Source: Pseudo-nitzschia pungens (taxonomy: Eukaryota; Bacillariophyta; Bacillariophyceae; Bacillariales; Bacillariaceae). From it: a DNA stretch of 64,000 bases. Positions 10,159 to 21,656 of the stretch are shown here, piece after piece; position 1 is the stretch's first letter, and each line of letters opens with the position of its first letter. Position numbers and translations under genes: made by a program. The stretch lies in contig CM074761.1 of the NCBI GenBank assembly GCA_037355855.1, positions 62,001 through 126,000 of the forward strand. Reading direction: 5' to 3'. Under the pieces are notes generated by a model, which worked only from the letters and a program-made list of their open reading frames with translations, ran no database searches and had not been told where the DNA came from.

Positions 10159-12867
10159 CTAACTCTTGTGAGTCCCGACCAAGATATCAATCAGGTTGAG
10201 GTGGTCACCGCTTCTGCTTCTGCCGCCGCCCTGGTTGCGGTTTGAAGCAGTGGTGTTGTGGATGTTGGAGCGATTCGGTGTTGTTGTTGTTGTTGTTGCT
10301 GCTGCTGTTGTTGCTGGTTGTAGTGTTGACGATGGTGACGGGTGGTCGTCCAAAAACAGGCTTCTCATCTCGGCTCGGTCCGCCTCTTCGACCGTTTCGT
10401 GGGGGGTCATGGTCCACAGCTCGACGTTGGCCACCTCGAAGCGCTTTCCCCGGCATTGGCAATTGTGGTTGTGGTTGTGGTTGTGGTTGTAATGACCTGT
10501 GCCGTTGTTGATCAGACAGGGACTGCCAAAGGTTTCGCTCGAGCTGGTGGTTCCGCGAAGCATCGACTTGTCCAGTTGAATGGCGTAACCGTAGTGGTGG
10601 TTCTGGTGATCGTCGTTGTTGGTGGTGCTGCTGTTTTCTTGCATTGTAGCAGTGGATGATTCGTTTTGGTTGCCATCGTTGTCGTGATCGTTGTCATCGT
10701 TGTCATCGTTGTCGTCGTCCTTGATTTCTCCCCGCCCCAGCGCAATGCCGTGGCCGGTAGTGCAGGACTGCACCATGTTGTTGCGTCCCGTGTAGGGAAA
10801 GACGTCCATCTTGCTCTCCATCAGTATCTGCTCGACGATCGATTCGCACGGGGTGAACCGGGATTGTCTCATGCGCCACAAAAAGGAATCCTTGCTGCCG
10901 TAAAAACAGTGTTGCGGAACGGCACTCGCGGTCACCGTCGTTGTCATTCGCCACGGCCTCGACGTAAAGGAGCCAAAGACGCAGCCTTCCGTGGTCTCGA
11001 TCGCCAGGATCGTGTGCCTGGATCCCCGGCAGTGCCGAAGCATCTTCGACAGGCCGGGTCCGTCCCTCGCCAGCGAATACTTGAGCCAGAAATGGTGTTC
11101 CTGCAGGGATTCGGCCATAAAGCTCTGGAGTCCCTCCATGAGCGGAGGGGACAGCACCATGGGCTGGACGGCCTCTCTGGAAGACAGAGACGACGGGATG
11201 CCCAAAATCTTGAACTGGGTGGACGTCATGTTGGTCGCCGCCGACGTTGTGGATGCGGATGTGAATGTGGTGGATGCAATGTGGCCCTCCTCGTCGACCT
11301 CGACGCCCTGGGTGCGGGCAATCCACGAATCGAGATCCGACAGCACCGGATCGGGATTTGCAATTGCAATTTTGTTTGAATTTGAATTTGAATTTGCGTT
11401 TGCGTTTGCGTTTGCGTTTGCAATTTTGTTTGCATTTGAATTTGGAATGGAAATTGCATTTCCCCTTCTCCCCGCGGTGTCGTTTCCGGTTTCGTTCTCT
11501 GGATCGATAGCGGTGCCAGCGGTAATTTGGATATCGGTTTGGGGTTCGGTCCCGTCCGAGCGTTCCGCTGGATCGGAATCCCGTATGTCATTGTCGTCGT
11601 TGTCGTCCCGTGTCAACGAGTTGTTGTGGGAAATGGTTCTGTCGTGATGTGTTTGTGTTTGTGTTTGTTGCTGATGTTGTTGCTGATGTTGTTGCTGATG
11701 ATGTTGCTGATGATGTTTCGACGCCGACTGATTGCTGTTGATTCGTCGAAGCACCACGCTGGGGAGGATGGTAGTCTTTTCGTGCCATTCCAGGAGCTGC
11801 TCCTGCACCCTCGAATCGCGTTTTCGCGGTGGGGTAAACGTGGGTGGCAGCAGCGGTTGTTGTGGTTGTTGTTGTTGCTGTTGCTGTTGTTGTTGTTGCT
11901 GTTGTGGTTGTTGTTTTTGCTGCTGTTGCTGCTGTTGCACAACTGATGTGTTTCTGGTGGATGGATTGGTTTCCGTTTGGGAAGTGTCTCGACCATGCTC
12001 CAAAGAATCGTCATTGTTTTTATTGTCATTGTCATTGTCATTGTCATTGTTTGTATCATTGTCATTGTTTGGATTATTCTCATTGTCATTGTTTTCATTT
12101 TCGTCGGTGGGAAATATTTCCTTGTCGGACAAGCGGAAACTCGCCCTCCGAATGGAATCCAAATCTTCCGATCGGAGGAGTTCCTCCAGGTATTCTCGCT
12201 CGCTCGTGGTCAGAACCGACGATTCGTAGAGCCTCAATGAATTGTCAAAGACGCAGTGATCCTCGTCATTGGAATTGGAATTCAGATTGGAATTCTTGGC
12301 ACCAATCAGGCTGCTGTTGGTTCCCAGAGTCCCGACCGTGACGCAGCTGTTTTGCCGCACAAAGCTGCTGGATCCGCTGGGATCGTAGGGATACGTGCCG
12401 GTATAGTGATCGCGCTCGTGATCGCGCTCGTGATCGTGATCGTCGAGATCGCTGGACATGGTGCCGGCGGCCCTCAAATACTCGTCTCTTTCGGAATGAT
12501 CGAACTTGATTGGCTTGGACGAAAAGGCCCTCCCGGTGTTTGAAGAGAGATTCGAGCCACTCTTTTGGAGGTCGATGGGCCTCGACGAGAAGCGGGGCAC
12601 CAGTGTGGTCTGCCAGATGGCCCGCAGGAGTCCGCGGCGGGCATCCCGGACATCTGCCATGTTCGAATTGTTGTTGTTGTTGTTGCTGTTGCTGTTGTTG
12701 AAGTTATTGTTGACAAAGTTATTGTTGTTGACAAAGTTATTGTTGTTGTTGTTGTTGTTGTTGTTCTTGTCCTTTGTTGCAGGGTTTGTGTTTTGATTCT
12801 GATTTTGATTCTGATTCTTGTTTTTGTTTTCGGGTTCGGGTTCGCCCGCCTTGTTGATTTCCGCCAT
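10159..12867 (-). CDS. TLDc-domain protein (OXR1/NCOA7-like)
   Basis: A single-exon 902-residue protein begins at a good ATG (complement of 12865-12867). Roughly the first 555 residues are low complexity: Asn/Gln-rich runs near the start, further Gln and Asn/Asp tracts, and NANANA. Residues about 560-820 form a TLDc domain: the conserved HHFWLKYSLARDGPG, a Gly-Ser-Phe strand (CVFGSFTSRPWR), FYGSKDSFLW, then YTGRNNMVQSC with GHGIALG, YAIQLDKSMLRG, SETFGSPCL and the closing FEVANVELW. An Asp/Asn-rich insert (about 712-749) interrupts the domain between IALGRGE and YAIQLD. TLDc proteins are linked to oxidative-stress resistance and to V-ATPase regulation in other eukaryotes; which role applies here is not shown by sequence. 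Several opposite-strand open frames are shadows of the CAG-type repeats. Confidence 0.85.
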   Translation of the reverse strand: MAEINKAGEPEPENKNKNQNQNQNQNTNPATKDKNNNNNNNNNNFVNNNNFVNNNFNNSNSNNNNNNSNMADVRDARRGLLRAIWQTTLVPRFSSRPIDLQKSGSNLSSNTGRAFSSKPIKFDHSERDEYLRAAGTMSSDLDDHDHERDHERDHYTGTYPYDPSGSSSFVRQNSCVTVGTLGTNSSLIGAKNSNLNSNSNDEDHCVFDNSLRLYESSVLTTSEREYLEELLRSEDLDSIRRASFRLSDKEIFPTDENENNDNENNPNNDNDTNNDNDNDNDNKNNDDSLEHGRDTSQTETNPSTRNTSVVQQQQQQQKQQPQQQQQQQQQQQQQPQQPLLPPTFTPPRKRDSRVQEQLLEWHEKTTILPSVVLRRINSNQSASKHHQQHHQQQHQQQHQQQTQTQTHHDRTISHNNSLTRDDNDDNDIRDSDPAERSDGTEPQTDIQITAGTAIDPENETGNDTAGRRGNAISIPNSNANKIANANANANANSNSNSNKIAIANPDPVLSDLDSWIARTQGVEVDEEGHIASTTFTSASTTSAATNMTSTQFKILGIPSSLSSREAVQPMVLSPPLMEGLQSFMAESLQEHHFWLKYSLARDGPGLSKMLRHCRGSRHTILAIETTEGCVFGSFTSRPWRMTTTVTASAVPQHCFYGSKDSFLWRMRQSRFTPCESIVEQILMESKMDVFPYTGRNNMVQSCTTGHGIALGRGEIKDDDNDDNDDNDHDNDGNQNESSTATMQENSSTTNNDDHQNHHYGYAIQLDKSMLRGTTSSSETFGSPCLINNGTGHYNHNHNHNHNCQCRGKRFEVANVELWTMTPHETVEEADRAEMRSLFLDDHPSPSSTLQPATTAAATTTTTTPNRSNIHNTTASNRNQGGGRSRSGDHLNLIDILVGTHKS

Positions 12868-15465
12868 GGTTGGATCAGCTAGTGGCCAACGCTTTAGCTT
12901 TAGTATTAGTATTAGTATTAGTGCTAGCTTTAGCTTTAGCCGTCGCTTCGGAAAGGTAGTGTCGGGTCACCCTTCGTCCCTTGAATTCGTTCGTGTGCAA
13001 CTTTTTCAGCCTCCGTCTACCGTCTACCGTCTACCGTCTAACGTCAAAATTCGAATAGAAGAAGCGGCCCTACTCTGGAAGGAAAACCTTGGGAACACCT
13101 AGCTAACCGTCAATGGAAGAGGAGAGGAGAGGAGAGGGGAGGAGAGGGGAGGACAGGGGAGAAGAGGAGGGGAGGATGGTGCTTCTTGTTTGATTTTTGA
13201 TTTCGAACTGGACACCGGATGTGTAGTCTTACCGGTAGGAGTAAGATTGCGATACGGTAAGATCACCCGGTAAGGTTACGGTACAATAGGAATACTCGTA
13301 CTCGTAAGGTTACTGGTACTCGTAAAGTACGAGTACTCGTACCGGTAAGGTTACTCGTAAACCTTACTCGTAACTCGTAACTCGTAACAGTAACCTTACC
13401 GTGTTGGGAATCTTGCCTTCGTGGGTGATGATTTTGATTTTGAGATGGAACAACGAAAACAATGAAAAATGACAGTGGCGTTGGGGTGGGCGTTGAAGTT
13501 GAGAAACAACAACACTAACCATGATAGTAATGATCAATGACATCCCAAACTATTGAGATGGAACAGTGAACGGCGAACAGTGAACACGACTGCCATTCCC
13601 ACCGCTTGTTGAGAATGAATGAATTACTACGTAATTATCTCAAAAAATCCCTTTGTTGCTCTCCCTGGGTCCCTTTCCGATCGTGCGATCGTGCGATCGT
13701 GCCAAACACGGGGGCGCAATACCGAGTAAGATTACTCGTACCGTGCTGTACGTGAGTTACTGTACGTGAGTTACTGTACGGTACTTTTACCGGTACGGAA
13801 AAATTTACGCGTACGGTATGAGTAAGGTTTATGGAAATTCAACGGAATAACCTACGATAAGGTTACCGTAACCTTACAGAGTATGAGTAATCCTTAATCC
13901 TTACCGGTACAGTACGTAATCACTTCGTACCCAACAGGCATGGTATCGTAAGTAAGGCCTTACCTCTCCGAGTTAGGCACCAATATGAAGTAAGCCTTAA
14001 GCCTTAACCTTACTTCGTACTTTGAAGAAGGTACGGGATTGTACTTGAACGAATAAGGTTACTTAAGGTTACCGGTAATTTTACGAGCATGGTTGGGGTT
14101 TCTTTTCGTAAGATTACCGGTATCTTTTCGGACAAGGGGGCAAGGAAAGGACACACGATAAAACCTTACCGGTAACTTACCAACTCTGGGGCGCGGTTGG
14201 GGACACCACGAGGCTGACGACACAATGAGGAGTGTGTTCCTGCGGGAGCGAACCAACAACCAACTGCGTCGCACTTGTGAACTTTTCTTACCTCTCCACC
14301 GGCAAAAACACCCCCACCATGATGACCCCTAGTACTACTAGTAGTACTACCTGCCTCACAGCCAGTGTGTGTGGAGGGCGGCGTAGGGAGGTGTTCCCAG
14401 TGTAGAACAAAAGCAGGATGCCAGCATCCCGCGCACCTCCCATAAGAACTTACCCCAATCCTCCCCCGATGCACTTTTGCAGCCTCCAGAGAACACCCTG
14501 TGCTCGGCCCGCAGGACACACCATGCTCACCCTACGGTACCGGTAGTACCCCCGAGCTAAGGAAACCGCCCACCCCCACATACTGGTACCGGTACCGGTA
14601 CCGGTACTGGTAACCTTACTGGTACTGTGCCGTGGGACCGATGGTAGTATTTCCACCGTACAGCTCTGCCGCCGTCCCCGGAAACCGCCCAACCTCCCGT
14701 ATACCAGGTAAGGTTAACCTTACCGCGAGCCAACCCACAACACCTCCCCTCCTCCCGCTTCCACCGTAGCAATCCGGGGTAGCCCGTCACGCTACCGCGA
14801 TCGTGCCAGCACGGCTTCTATCGAGGCATCAAGTCCATCGACACAATGTCACGACACAATGTCACAACCTCCACCGCAACTAACCTTACCGTGCTGCGAC
14901 GCCAACACAGAATAGTAGAAGGATGTTATGATTATCGTACACGTACGGTAGTACACGTAGTGCGTATGAAGTACAAGGAATAATAGAAGTAGTATACTCA
15001 ATACCACACAATCACATAGATAACCAGAATTCTACTACCGTACATCTACACAAACTACGCAGGACACCAGCAACCAGCGACCACAGCCCGACGAATCACC
15101 TCAAACCCTTGCGGTTTTTTTGCGCACTCCCTCCGTCACGAACTCCGACGCCGGGAACCGCCTCCCCCGCGGGAGAGAGGAGCTTCTTCTCGGTCGGTCC
15201 GCCTCTGCCGTAGCGCAGACATACAAGCGCATCGACCAAGCGCACGGCAAATGCGAGCACGGAGTGAGTCGGTCCGGTAAGACTTGACGGTACCACGTGC
15301 GCACCGCCGGAGCTGACGCACACCCGAGACGGCGCCGGGACAATCCCCTACCGTAGCATACTACCGTGCCGGTGCCGCTGGTGGTGTCACAAACAAACAA
15401 TGAAATCTTACTGCTTCTTCTTCTTCGTATTCTGATTTTGCCTTCTGTTGGAAATGGTTTTCGAT
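12868..15465. other. Intergenic, dense in dispersed palindromic motifs
   Basis: Directly upstream of the TLDc gene are tandem runs: TTAGTA-type repeats (about 12895-12945), four copies of CGTCTAC (about 13016-13043) and a GGAGAGGG purine tract (about 13115-13180). From 13200 to 14900 the DNA is crowded with GTAAGGTTAC and TACCGGTA; at 14584-14608 TACCGG repeats in tandem. Open frames on - between 14059 and 14790 contain a repeated 11-base string (GAAACCGCCCA at about 14569 and 14680), but I recognise no protein, and this may be old mobile-element sequence. Confidence 0.5.
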
Positions 15466-16500
15466 TTAGCTCTTCTTGGTCTTCTTTGAGGTTTTGGTTG
15501 GGGCTGCGGTCGGGGCTCTGGTTGGGGCTTTGGTGCTCTTGGTCTTCTTTCCAGACTTTGACTTCTTGGACGACTTCTTCTCGGACTTGCTGGACGAAGT
15601 GGGAGCCGGCGGTGTACTAGGAGTGGGACTTGGAGTGGTACTAGTAGTAGGAGATTGAGGACAAAAGTCTGCCACGCTGTTCAAGGTTTCGCAAGCGGTG
15701 GTCCTGATCCAGTCCACCGCGCTGCTGGTTCGGGCGTACACACTGGGGCGGCCGTCCCCCCAACATCCTCCCCACGACACCACACCCACGAGGATGTCCT
15801 TGAAAGTGCCATCACCCTGGTAGGATCGAACAACCAGAGGACCACCCGAGTCACCGGAGCACATGTCCTCCTGCCCGCCGCTTGGGTGAAGGGCACACAA
15901 CATACTGTCCAAAATTCTATCGTCTTCATCTCCCAAGGTAGTGTGAATGCGGTTGCACTCGTCATTGCTCACGACGTCAAGGGTGAGGTTTTTGAGAGTG
16001 TCAGCCATCGTGTTATCCCATCCATCATCGGTTTGGTGCATAAGCACACCACCCAATCCCATAACAATTACATCTGTCCCAACGCTTGGAAACGAAGGAT
16101 CTTCGTTGACTTCCAGCGTGACAAGGGACTCGTCGATGGTGACGGGTTCGTTGAGTTTGCAAAGAGCGAAATCATGGTCGAAGGTGTCGTCATCCCAATC
16201 GGTATCATTGACCAATGTCACACACTGTCGTATCTCGGCACCCCCAGTGGTTTCGCCGCGTTCATAGGCACCGACGTAAAAGTCATCCTCACCGTCAAAG
16301 CCACAGTGTGCTGCTGTCAACACAATGTCGGGGGCGATGAGTGCAGCACCACAATAACGATAGTGGACAAAATAGGGGAACTGGCCAATAGTGCTCTCGA
16401 CCCCTCCAATAATTGCTTTCATAGGACCAGCAAAAACGGGAGAGACGATCGCTACTGCCGTCAGCAAGGCACGGAAGACGCAAGCCTTCGTGTTGAACAT
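15466..16500 (-). CDS. Secreted trypsin-like serine protease with Lys-rich tail
   Basis: A 344-residue S1-family protease. I start it at the ATG at 16500, because MFNTKACVFRALLTAVAIV is a good signal peptide; an upstream in-frame Met would spoil it. The mature enzyme would begin at IIGG (residue 30). The catalytic triad is visible: His65 in LTAAHC, Asp110 in HDFAL, Ser218 in GDSGGPL. Asp212, six residues before the serine, predicts cleavage after Lys or Arg. Late motifs SWGGC and GRPSVYA are normal. After about residue 288 a Pro/Ser/Thr linker leads into a Lys/Ser/Thr tail ending SKKTKKS. The tail has Lys at every third position over six lysines, the silaffin-type pentalysine spacing KxxKxxKxxKxxK. 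The tail suggests association with wall or silica, but it is also a potential substrate of the enzyme itself. Function in the cell is inferred only. Confidence 0.9.
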   Translation of the reverse strand: MFNTKACVFRALLTAVAIVSPVFAGPMKAIIGGVESTIGQFPYFVHYRYCGAALIAPDIVLTAAHCGFDGEDDFYVGAYERGETTGGAEIRQCVTLVNDTDWDDDTFDHDFALCKLNEPVTIDESLVTLEVNEDPSFPSVGTDVIVMGLGGVLMHQTDDGWDNTMADTLKNLTLDVVSNDECNRIHTTLGDEDDRILDSMLCALHPSGGQEDMCSGDSGGPLVVRSYQGDGTFKDILVGVVSWGGCWGDGRPSVYARTSSAVDWIRTTACETLNSVADFCPQSPTTSTTPSPTPSTPPAPTSSSKSEKKSSKKSKSGKKTKSTKAPTRAPTAAPTKTSKKTKKS

Positions 16501-19500
16501 CGTTATTGTCGTTGTATTTGTAGTTGTAGTTGCCTTCTGAATGCTGTTCAAGAGTATGATGTATGAGCTGTGGAGAGAGCGTTGCCGTGGCAATCTCTTA
16601 CCTTTTTGTTTGGTTCGTTCGGTTGTTGCTCCGAAAGAGAATTGTGAGAGTGTCGATCAACCTCAAGAAAAATGTTGCTTTTCTGCATTCTTGCGTTTTG
16701 ATGATCAACGATGCATGCAATTGCAACGTTGTATGCAATTGAAACGCTGTCTGCACTCTGTTTCACGGGGATTTCGTTATGGGTTCAGCGATTCTAATTT
16801 TGATGTTCTTCTCTGTTCATGATTTCTATAATACAGTAATTGTCCAAAAAAACACACGACCTACCGGACGAGTATTATCCGATTCTGATATTTTTGTTTC
16901 GGTTTTATTGTGATGTCAACGAGCATGCAGCTGTTGAGAACCCTATGTAGTTCCGGTATTTCCGAAACTCACCGTAGGAAGGTGAAAAAAAAACTTGAAG
17001 TACTGGGAACTTTCTTTTTGGCCTTCCCAACTTCCAAGTTGTTGATAAATTGTTTCACGATTACCCTGCTAATATCGTATGAGTAAAGTGAAAATATACG
17101 ACCTAGTGTCCAGTGAAACCGATGGAAATCGAGCATTTGCAACATGGCAATTGTAGATATTTTCCGTTGCAATGGAATCTTTTTTGAAAAAAAAAATGAG
17201 CGGGATGGTGTTGTGCCCATCGAAGTAGTTGTTGGTAGTAATTCGTGACAATGTAATAGAACGTACTACCGGATACGGTTTCTGGTAACAGTGGCCTTAC
17301 ATGGTAAGTTACCCGTCATGCTATGGATCGATTGTTCAAAAAGGCGAGACATATTCTTGCGATATTTCGAAGGGGTAATATTTCTTGTTTTAAGGAAAGT
17401 GATGTAGATGATTCGCATGTTGGAATCGTCGAATAGTATCAATCAATCAATCAATGAAAATCGATCGCAATTTCTGCCCTTGATCCTTTTCTTTTGTGAT
17501 TTGTGACTGAGGCCGGCGCTCGGCGAGATACCATAATTGTTTTCTTACAACAGTTTTGACGCATATTTATAGTAAGGCCTTACTCGTACTTCGTACGTAG
17601 TACTTCGTATTTCATACGGTAATCTTACTGATACCGGTAGATTGTGTTATTTTAAGTTACATGGAAACGAAGGCTAACGAGAGAAAAGACATTTTAAATG
17701 TCATTTATTTTCAATTAAATGAAGTAGAAAAGAGAGCTTTAAATAAATATAATAGTAGTACCGTACTACTTCGAGGTATTTTGAATACGAATACTGGTAT
17801 TAATTACTTTGTACATGAGTAGTAGTACGTAACTTGCGGTAAGTTACTGCTTCAATTTGAAAATTGTAAGACGTTCGTAGTAACCTTACCGGTAGTAGTA
17901 ATTGTAAGACGTTCGATCGTTGAATTGGATTGTACGGGTAAGGTTACCCGTACGATGATCATGATAATGTACAACCTCCGTATTGAATACTGAAATACTA
18001 TTAAGATCTTACCGTCAACCACTTACTACAAAAACTCTAGTAGTATTAGTAGTGATCTTGGGATTAATTTTCAACTACTTCTCAATTAATCCATCTTTTT
18101 GGATGAAACTCTCCTCAACAAAATTCTTCCCGTATGCCTGGTTAGACACTAGATAGGTTGGTGGTATTGGTCTGCCTTTGTTATTAGGGGGGCTTGGAAA
18201 AAGCCCATGATATTGCGGGCCCCCTCCAAATGGTTTTCAAATTTTCCTGCTGCTGGTTGAAAGGGGGGTTCCACCTGCTGGCATTTAAACCTCCTGGAAG
18301 AACAAGGGTTTTGGGAATGCTGAGATACTGGATTTTAGTAAGAGCATAGGTGGTGTCAGAAACAGGAAGAGTGTCCTCATCGTGTGTCAAATTGGCGCAT
18401 AGTACTAGTACTGTTACTACTAGTAGTACTCAACCCAAAAAGAACGAATTGAATTGGTTGAAAATTGATCCATTGTCAACCTTGTTGTACCGTAATCTTA
18501 TGTGCTAGTAACCTTACTAGGTGGTCAGTTATTTTGGTCCGGAGGAAGTAAGGTTACCGGTAGAAGTTTTTTTTTAGCGAGGTTTCGAGTTTCGACAGAC
18601 TGTCATGACTTGAAATGTGACCGATATTTTTTAGTCTAATGAGTCCATTGTACGAATCCATTGTAGTAAAACGGTTCATACTTACCGGTAAGGTTTACAG
18701 CATTGCTCGTACGGTACCGTACAGTATTATATTTTTGTCGAGTCTTGTTTTTTTTTTCATCGTGAATTTGAATCGACTTTTTTGTGTGTTGTTACACGGT
18801 GAATTTCAGATGCAAATTCACCCCCCAAGACCAACACACATCATTGTTTTTTCATGAGCAACGCTTTTCAACTCCTTTCTCTTTCCTCTCCATTCACTCG
18901 CACCTCCCTCCTCTTGCCTTTAATCCGGTTCAAGTTGCCACGTTGAATGAATTCTTCTCCCTCGAAAACAATGACGGGGACCACATACCGGTCAGTAAGT
19001 TACTCGTAGGCCAGGAAGTAAACTGAAACCTGACGCCGACTGGCACTTCGGTAGTCTACTACTGTTCTGTACCGGTACTGTACTGTGCTGTACTGTACTT
19101 TGCCAGTACAGAGCCTTTGATCGAGACAAGCGGCCGCCGACGACAACTTGCTGTTTTTCACCACTCTTCTTGTCTTCGATTGACTCGGACTCACTTCTTC
19201 CATTGCTACGGTGCGTTGTAGCTCGTACTCTTCTCGTACTCTTCTCTCTTGGCAGAAACTGACAGGGATCACAGAAGAAGGAGATAGGTACGAGTAGATG
19301 GACTATGGAGTATTTCGTACTGAATACTGAATACTGAATACTGAATATTGAATACTGGAGTTGGAATTCACATGATACCCTACACTGCAAATAACTCGGG
19401 ACAGCGACGATGAGAACAGATGGCGCAGATTGATGGATTGATGGATGGATCGACAAAAGATAGAGTGGACAAAAGATAGAGTGGACCCATATCTTCTGGT

Positions 19501-19791
19501 AGCAATGACAGGCACCACACAGGCCTGTCTGTACACGGGGGACTAGAATCAGGAATCAGATATTAGATATCATCAGATATTAGATATCATCAGATATTAG
19601 ATAACCTCGTCACACTTGACATGGCAATGAACTGGGAACGGAGAACTATGGACGACAAAAGACGGCGCGGATCGATGGATCGATTGAATGGATGGATCGA
19701 TTGAATGGATCCATAAAAGCGCCAAAGCGGCGCGTTCGATCCGCCTCGCTGCCAGTAAGGCCGGACCGGGCCGGACCTCTACAACTTGCTA

Positions 19792-19822
<31 letters not shown>

Positions 19823-19880
19823 ACACACCCCAACCTTTGGAAAAGGTGGCGCGGACGAATAGGCAAGCAACAAGAGCAAA
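16501..19880. other. Intergenic, with a possible mobile-element relic
   Basis: No gene is supported. Near the protease 5' end are two imperfect copies of TGCAATTGAAACG-like sequence (16710-16750). From 17250 to 18100 GTAAGGTT, TACCGGTA and TACGTAGTA motifs dominate. The segment 18105-18400 differs in composition and has a short open frame on - (18184-18390) that reads like ordinary protein, perhaps a transposon remnant. Around 19318-19350 CTGAATA repeats in tandem, and at about 19557-19604 a 22-bp unit (ATCAGATATTAGATAT core) repeats. Confidence 0.45.
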
Positions 19881-19883
19881 ACC

Positions 19884-21012
19884 ATGCTGGATCCTTGGAA
19901 AGCAAGCAACAAGCACGCAATCGAACGATTCAAACGTAAACAATCAACCATCTGCTCGACCACTTTTCCTCGCACAATTTTTCGGGTCCCGTCCTCTGAC
20001 AATACTACTGCACTACAGCACTTCGAGCTGAACATTACTCATGGACTGGAAGTCCTGTTGGCGGCTCTCGATCACGAAAAAGACAGAGCCCAAAGCATTT
20101 TGACCTCCCAATCGCGGAAGCCGACAGTGTGATCCAAACGACTGCTGGACGCTCCGGTGTTCCCCGGCACGCGCTCCGGTGGCACGCCAACGTCCGAGAG
20201 CGAAGCGTTCGAAAGCGAAGGAAGCGGCTCCAGTGGTACAACAAGCCTTTCGGAAGAGTTTGTTGCCCGGGAACTCCCCCGCAGCCAACCCTGGTACCGG
20301 TCGGAAGAAGAACCGAACCCTACCCTGTTCGGTGCCAAAAAAGTGCACACCAGACCAAAAAATACACGTCGAAAGCGCAGCAAAAAACAAGTCTCTTGAC
20401 AGAAGTTCTCGAAACAACCCGACACAGTGACGGGTGAATATGATCAACACAATACAATGCGGTGATACTCCACCTGTTTTTAGATGCTCAAGCTAGAAAA
20501 CATGCGAGCGAGGCGATAGTAGATACTCTACTGGTGTTCGATATTCAAGCTGCTACGAAAAGCAAGGTGGATACGCTATGGAGAAAAGCACACGCACACC
20601 TGCCGACGTTCTTAGCCTTCAATGCGCTAACGCGGGTGAAACTCGTACACTGAAAATTGGTCCGTCATATGATCCTTTGACCACGAACGTTTCTCCCGAG
20701 GGGCTGAGAATCGTTCAATATGGTCAATCTCTCTCTGCGTTGACTCGAGATGCGTGCTTCACGAGCTATGTGACCGCAGGATTCTTCAGAAGCGATCTGA
20801 CGTCTTTTACTTGCAGTGGATCGGCACGTACCAGTTTGGCTGCTCGTCGTCTTGGCCGTGTCCTCCAAGAATCCAACGACGAAGCCGAAGTCGAGTTCGA
20901 AACGACTTTTGAACTTGAAACCGAAAATTACGACCTCCTGACTGCTGGTGCCTCTGTCGTTGGTGGAGCAGGTCTATTGATCGCTTCGGTTCTTTTGTCC
21001 ATGATCATTTAG
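19884..21012 (+). pseudogene. Broken gene for a C-terminally membrane-anchored protein
   Basis: Protein-like sequence switches frame several times on +. Frame 3 from 19884 reads through NTTALQHFELNITHG to a TGA at 20131, then continues after it with an acidic Ser-rich stretch (TSESEAFESEGSGSSGTT) and a basic end (NTRRKRSKKQVS) to a stop at 20397. Frame 2 from 20462 contains ASEAIVDTLLVFDIQ, and frame 1 from 20578 to 21012 gives the longest intact piece: 144 residues ending in an acidic segment (EAEVEFETTFELETE) and a hydrophobic helix (ASVVGGAGLLIASVLLSMII) at the very C-terminus. That end looks like a type I or tail-anchored membrane protein. I recognise no named family. It is either a pseudogene or a gene carrying several small indels. 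Confidence 0.4.
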
Positions 21013-21656
21013 GACAATGGAGTATTTGCCCCACCAGAGAAGACCGCTCGAAACGATTGTTGATCCTTGGCTCCGAGGACGGATGGCCGCGATGATCGAT
21101 GTCGTCATCATTTGGAGTTGCGGCAATGGTTGGAGGGGACGAAGGACCAGTGATGACTGGTTCCTATCTTTGTGGTTCTACATTTATATACATATTTTCC
21201 GGATCGGCAGAACGAACCTCTGTTTCTCGAAACGCATCCCATCATGAGGAGTTCGTTCCATATCATCATTACATATCTTTGCATAAGACCTCCATTCCGA
21301 TCACGAACGTGCATGTTACGAAAAAATGGCGAACTGGATGACCCGGGCAGGTAGTTAACGGATTGGCAAAATACTTAGCGAGTCAGTTTAGTGAGCATTC
21401 AGCATGTATACCTTTTAATCTTACCCAACTCTTGGTGGCATGGGTTTCTTCGTGGGATATAGTATCATTTTTTCGGATCAGTACCGCATAGGTGAATCAG
21501 AGCAACCGTAGTACGTGCACTGATTGTCATACACTGATAAAGTCCTGCATACCTATTAGCACTGGTACGTGCACTAGTGTCTTTGTCAACAAAGAATCCC
21601 GCGTCCAATCTCGGAGGGTTTGAGGTTGTCCACGACGAGCGCTCGCAATGAGCTAA
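21013..21656. other. Intergenic, nothing recognised
   Basis: There is no believable gene and few dispersed motifs. It is the shared 3' flank of the broken + gene and the - gene that follows. Confidence 0.45.

Noticed and set aside
10196..12882. Many open frames on + across the TLDc gene
   Set aside because: They are poly-Leu/Val/Cys shadows of Gln/Asn codon runs; the - frame has a recognisable TLDc domain.
14059..14790. Overlapping open frames on -
   Set aside because: Composition is Gly/Trp/Cys-rich and frames include the dispersed TACCGGTA words; no signal, domain or splice logic.
15655..16566. 303-residue open frame on + opposite the protease
   Set aside because: Antisense shadow; the - frame has an intact catalytic triad and signal peptide.
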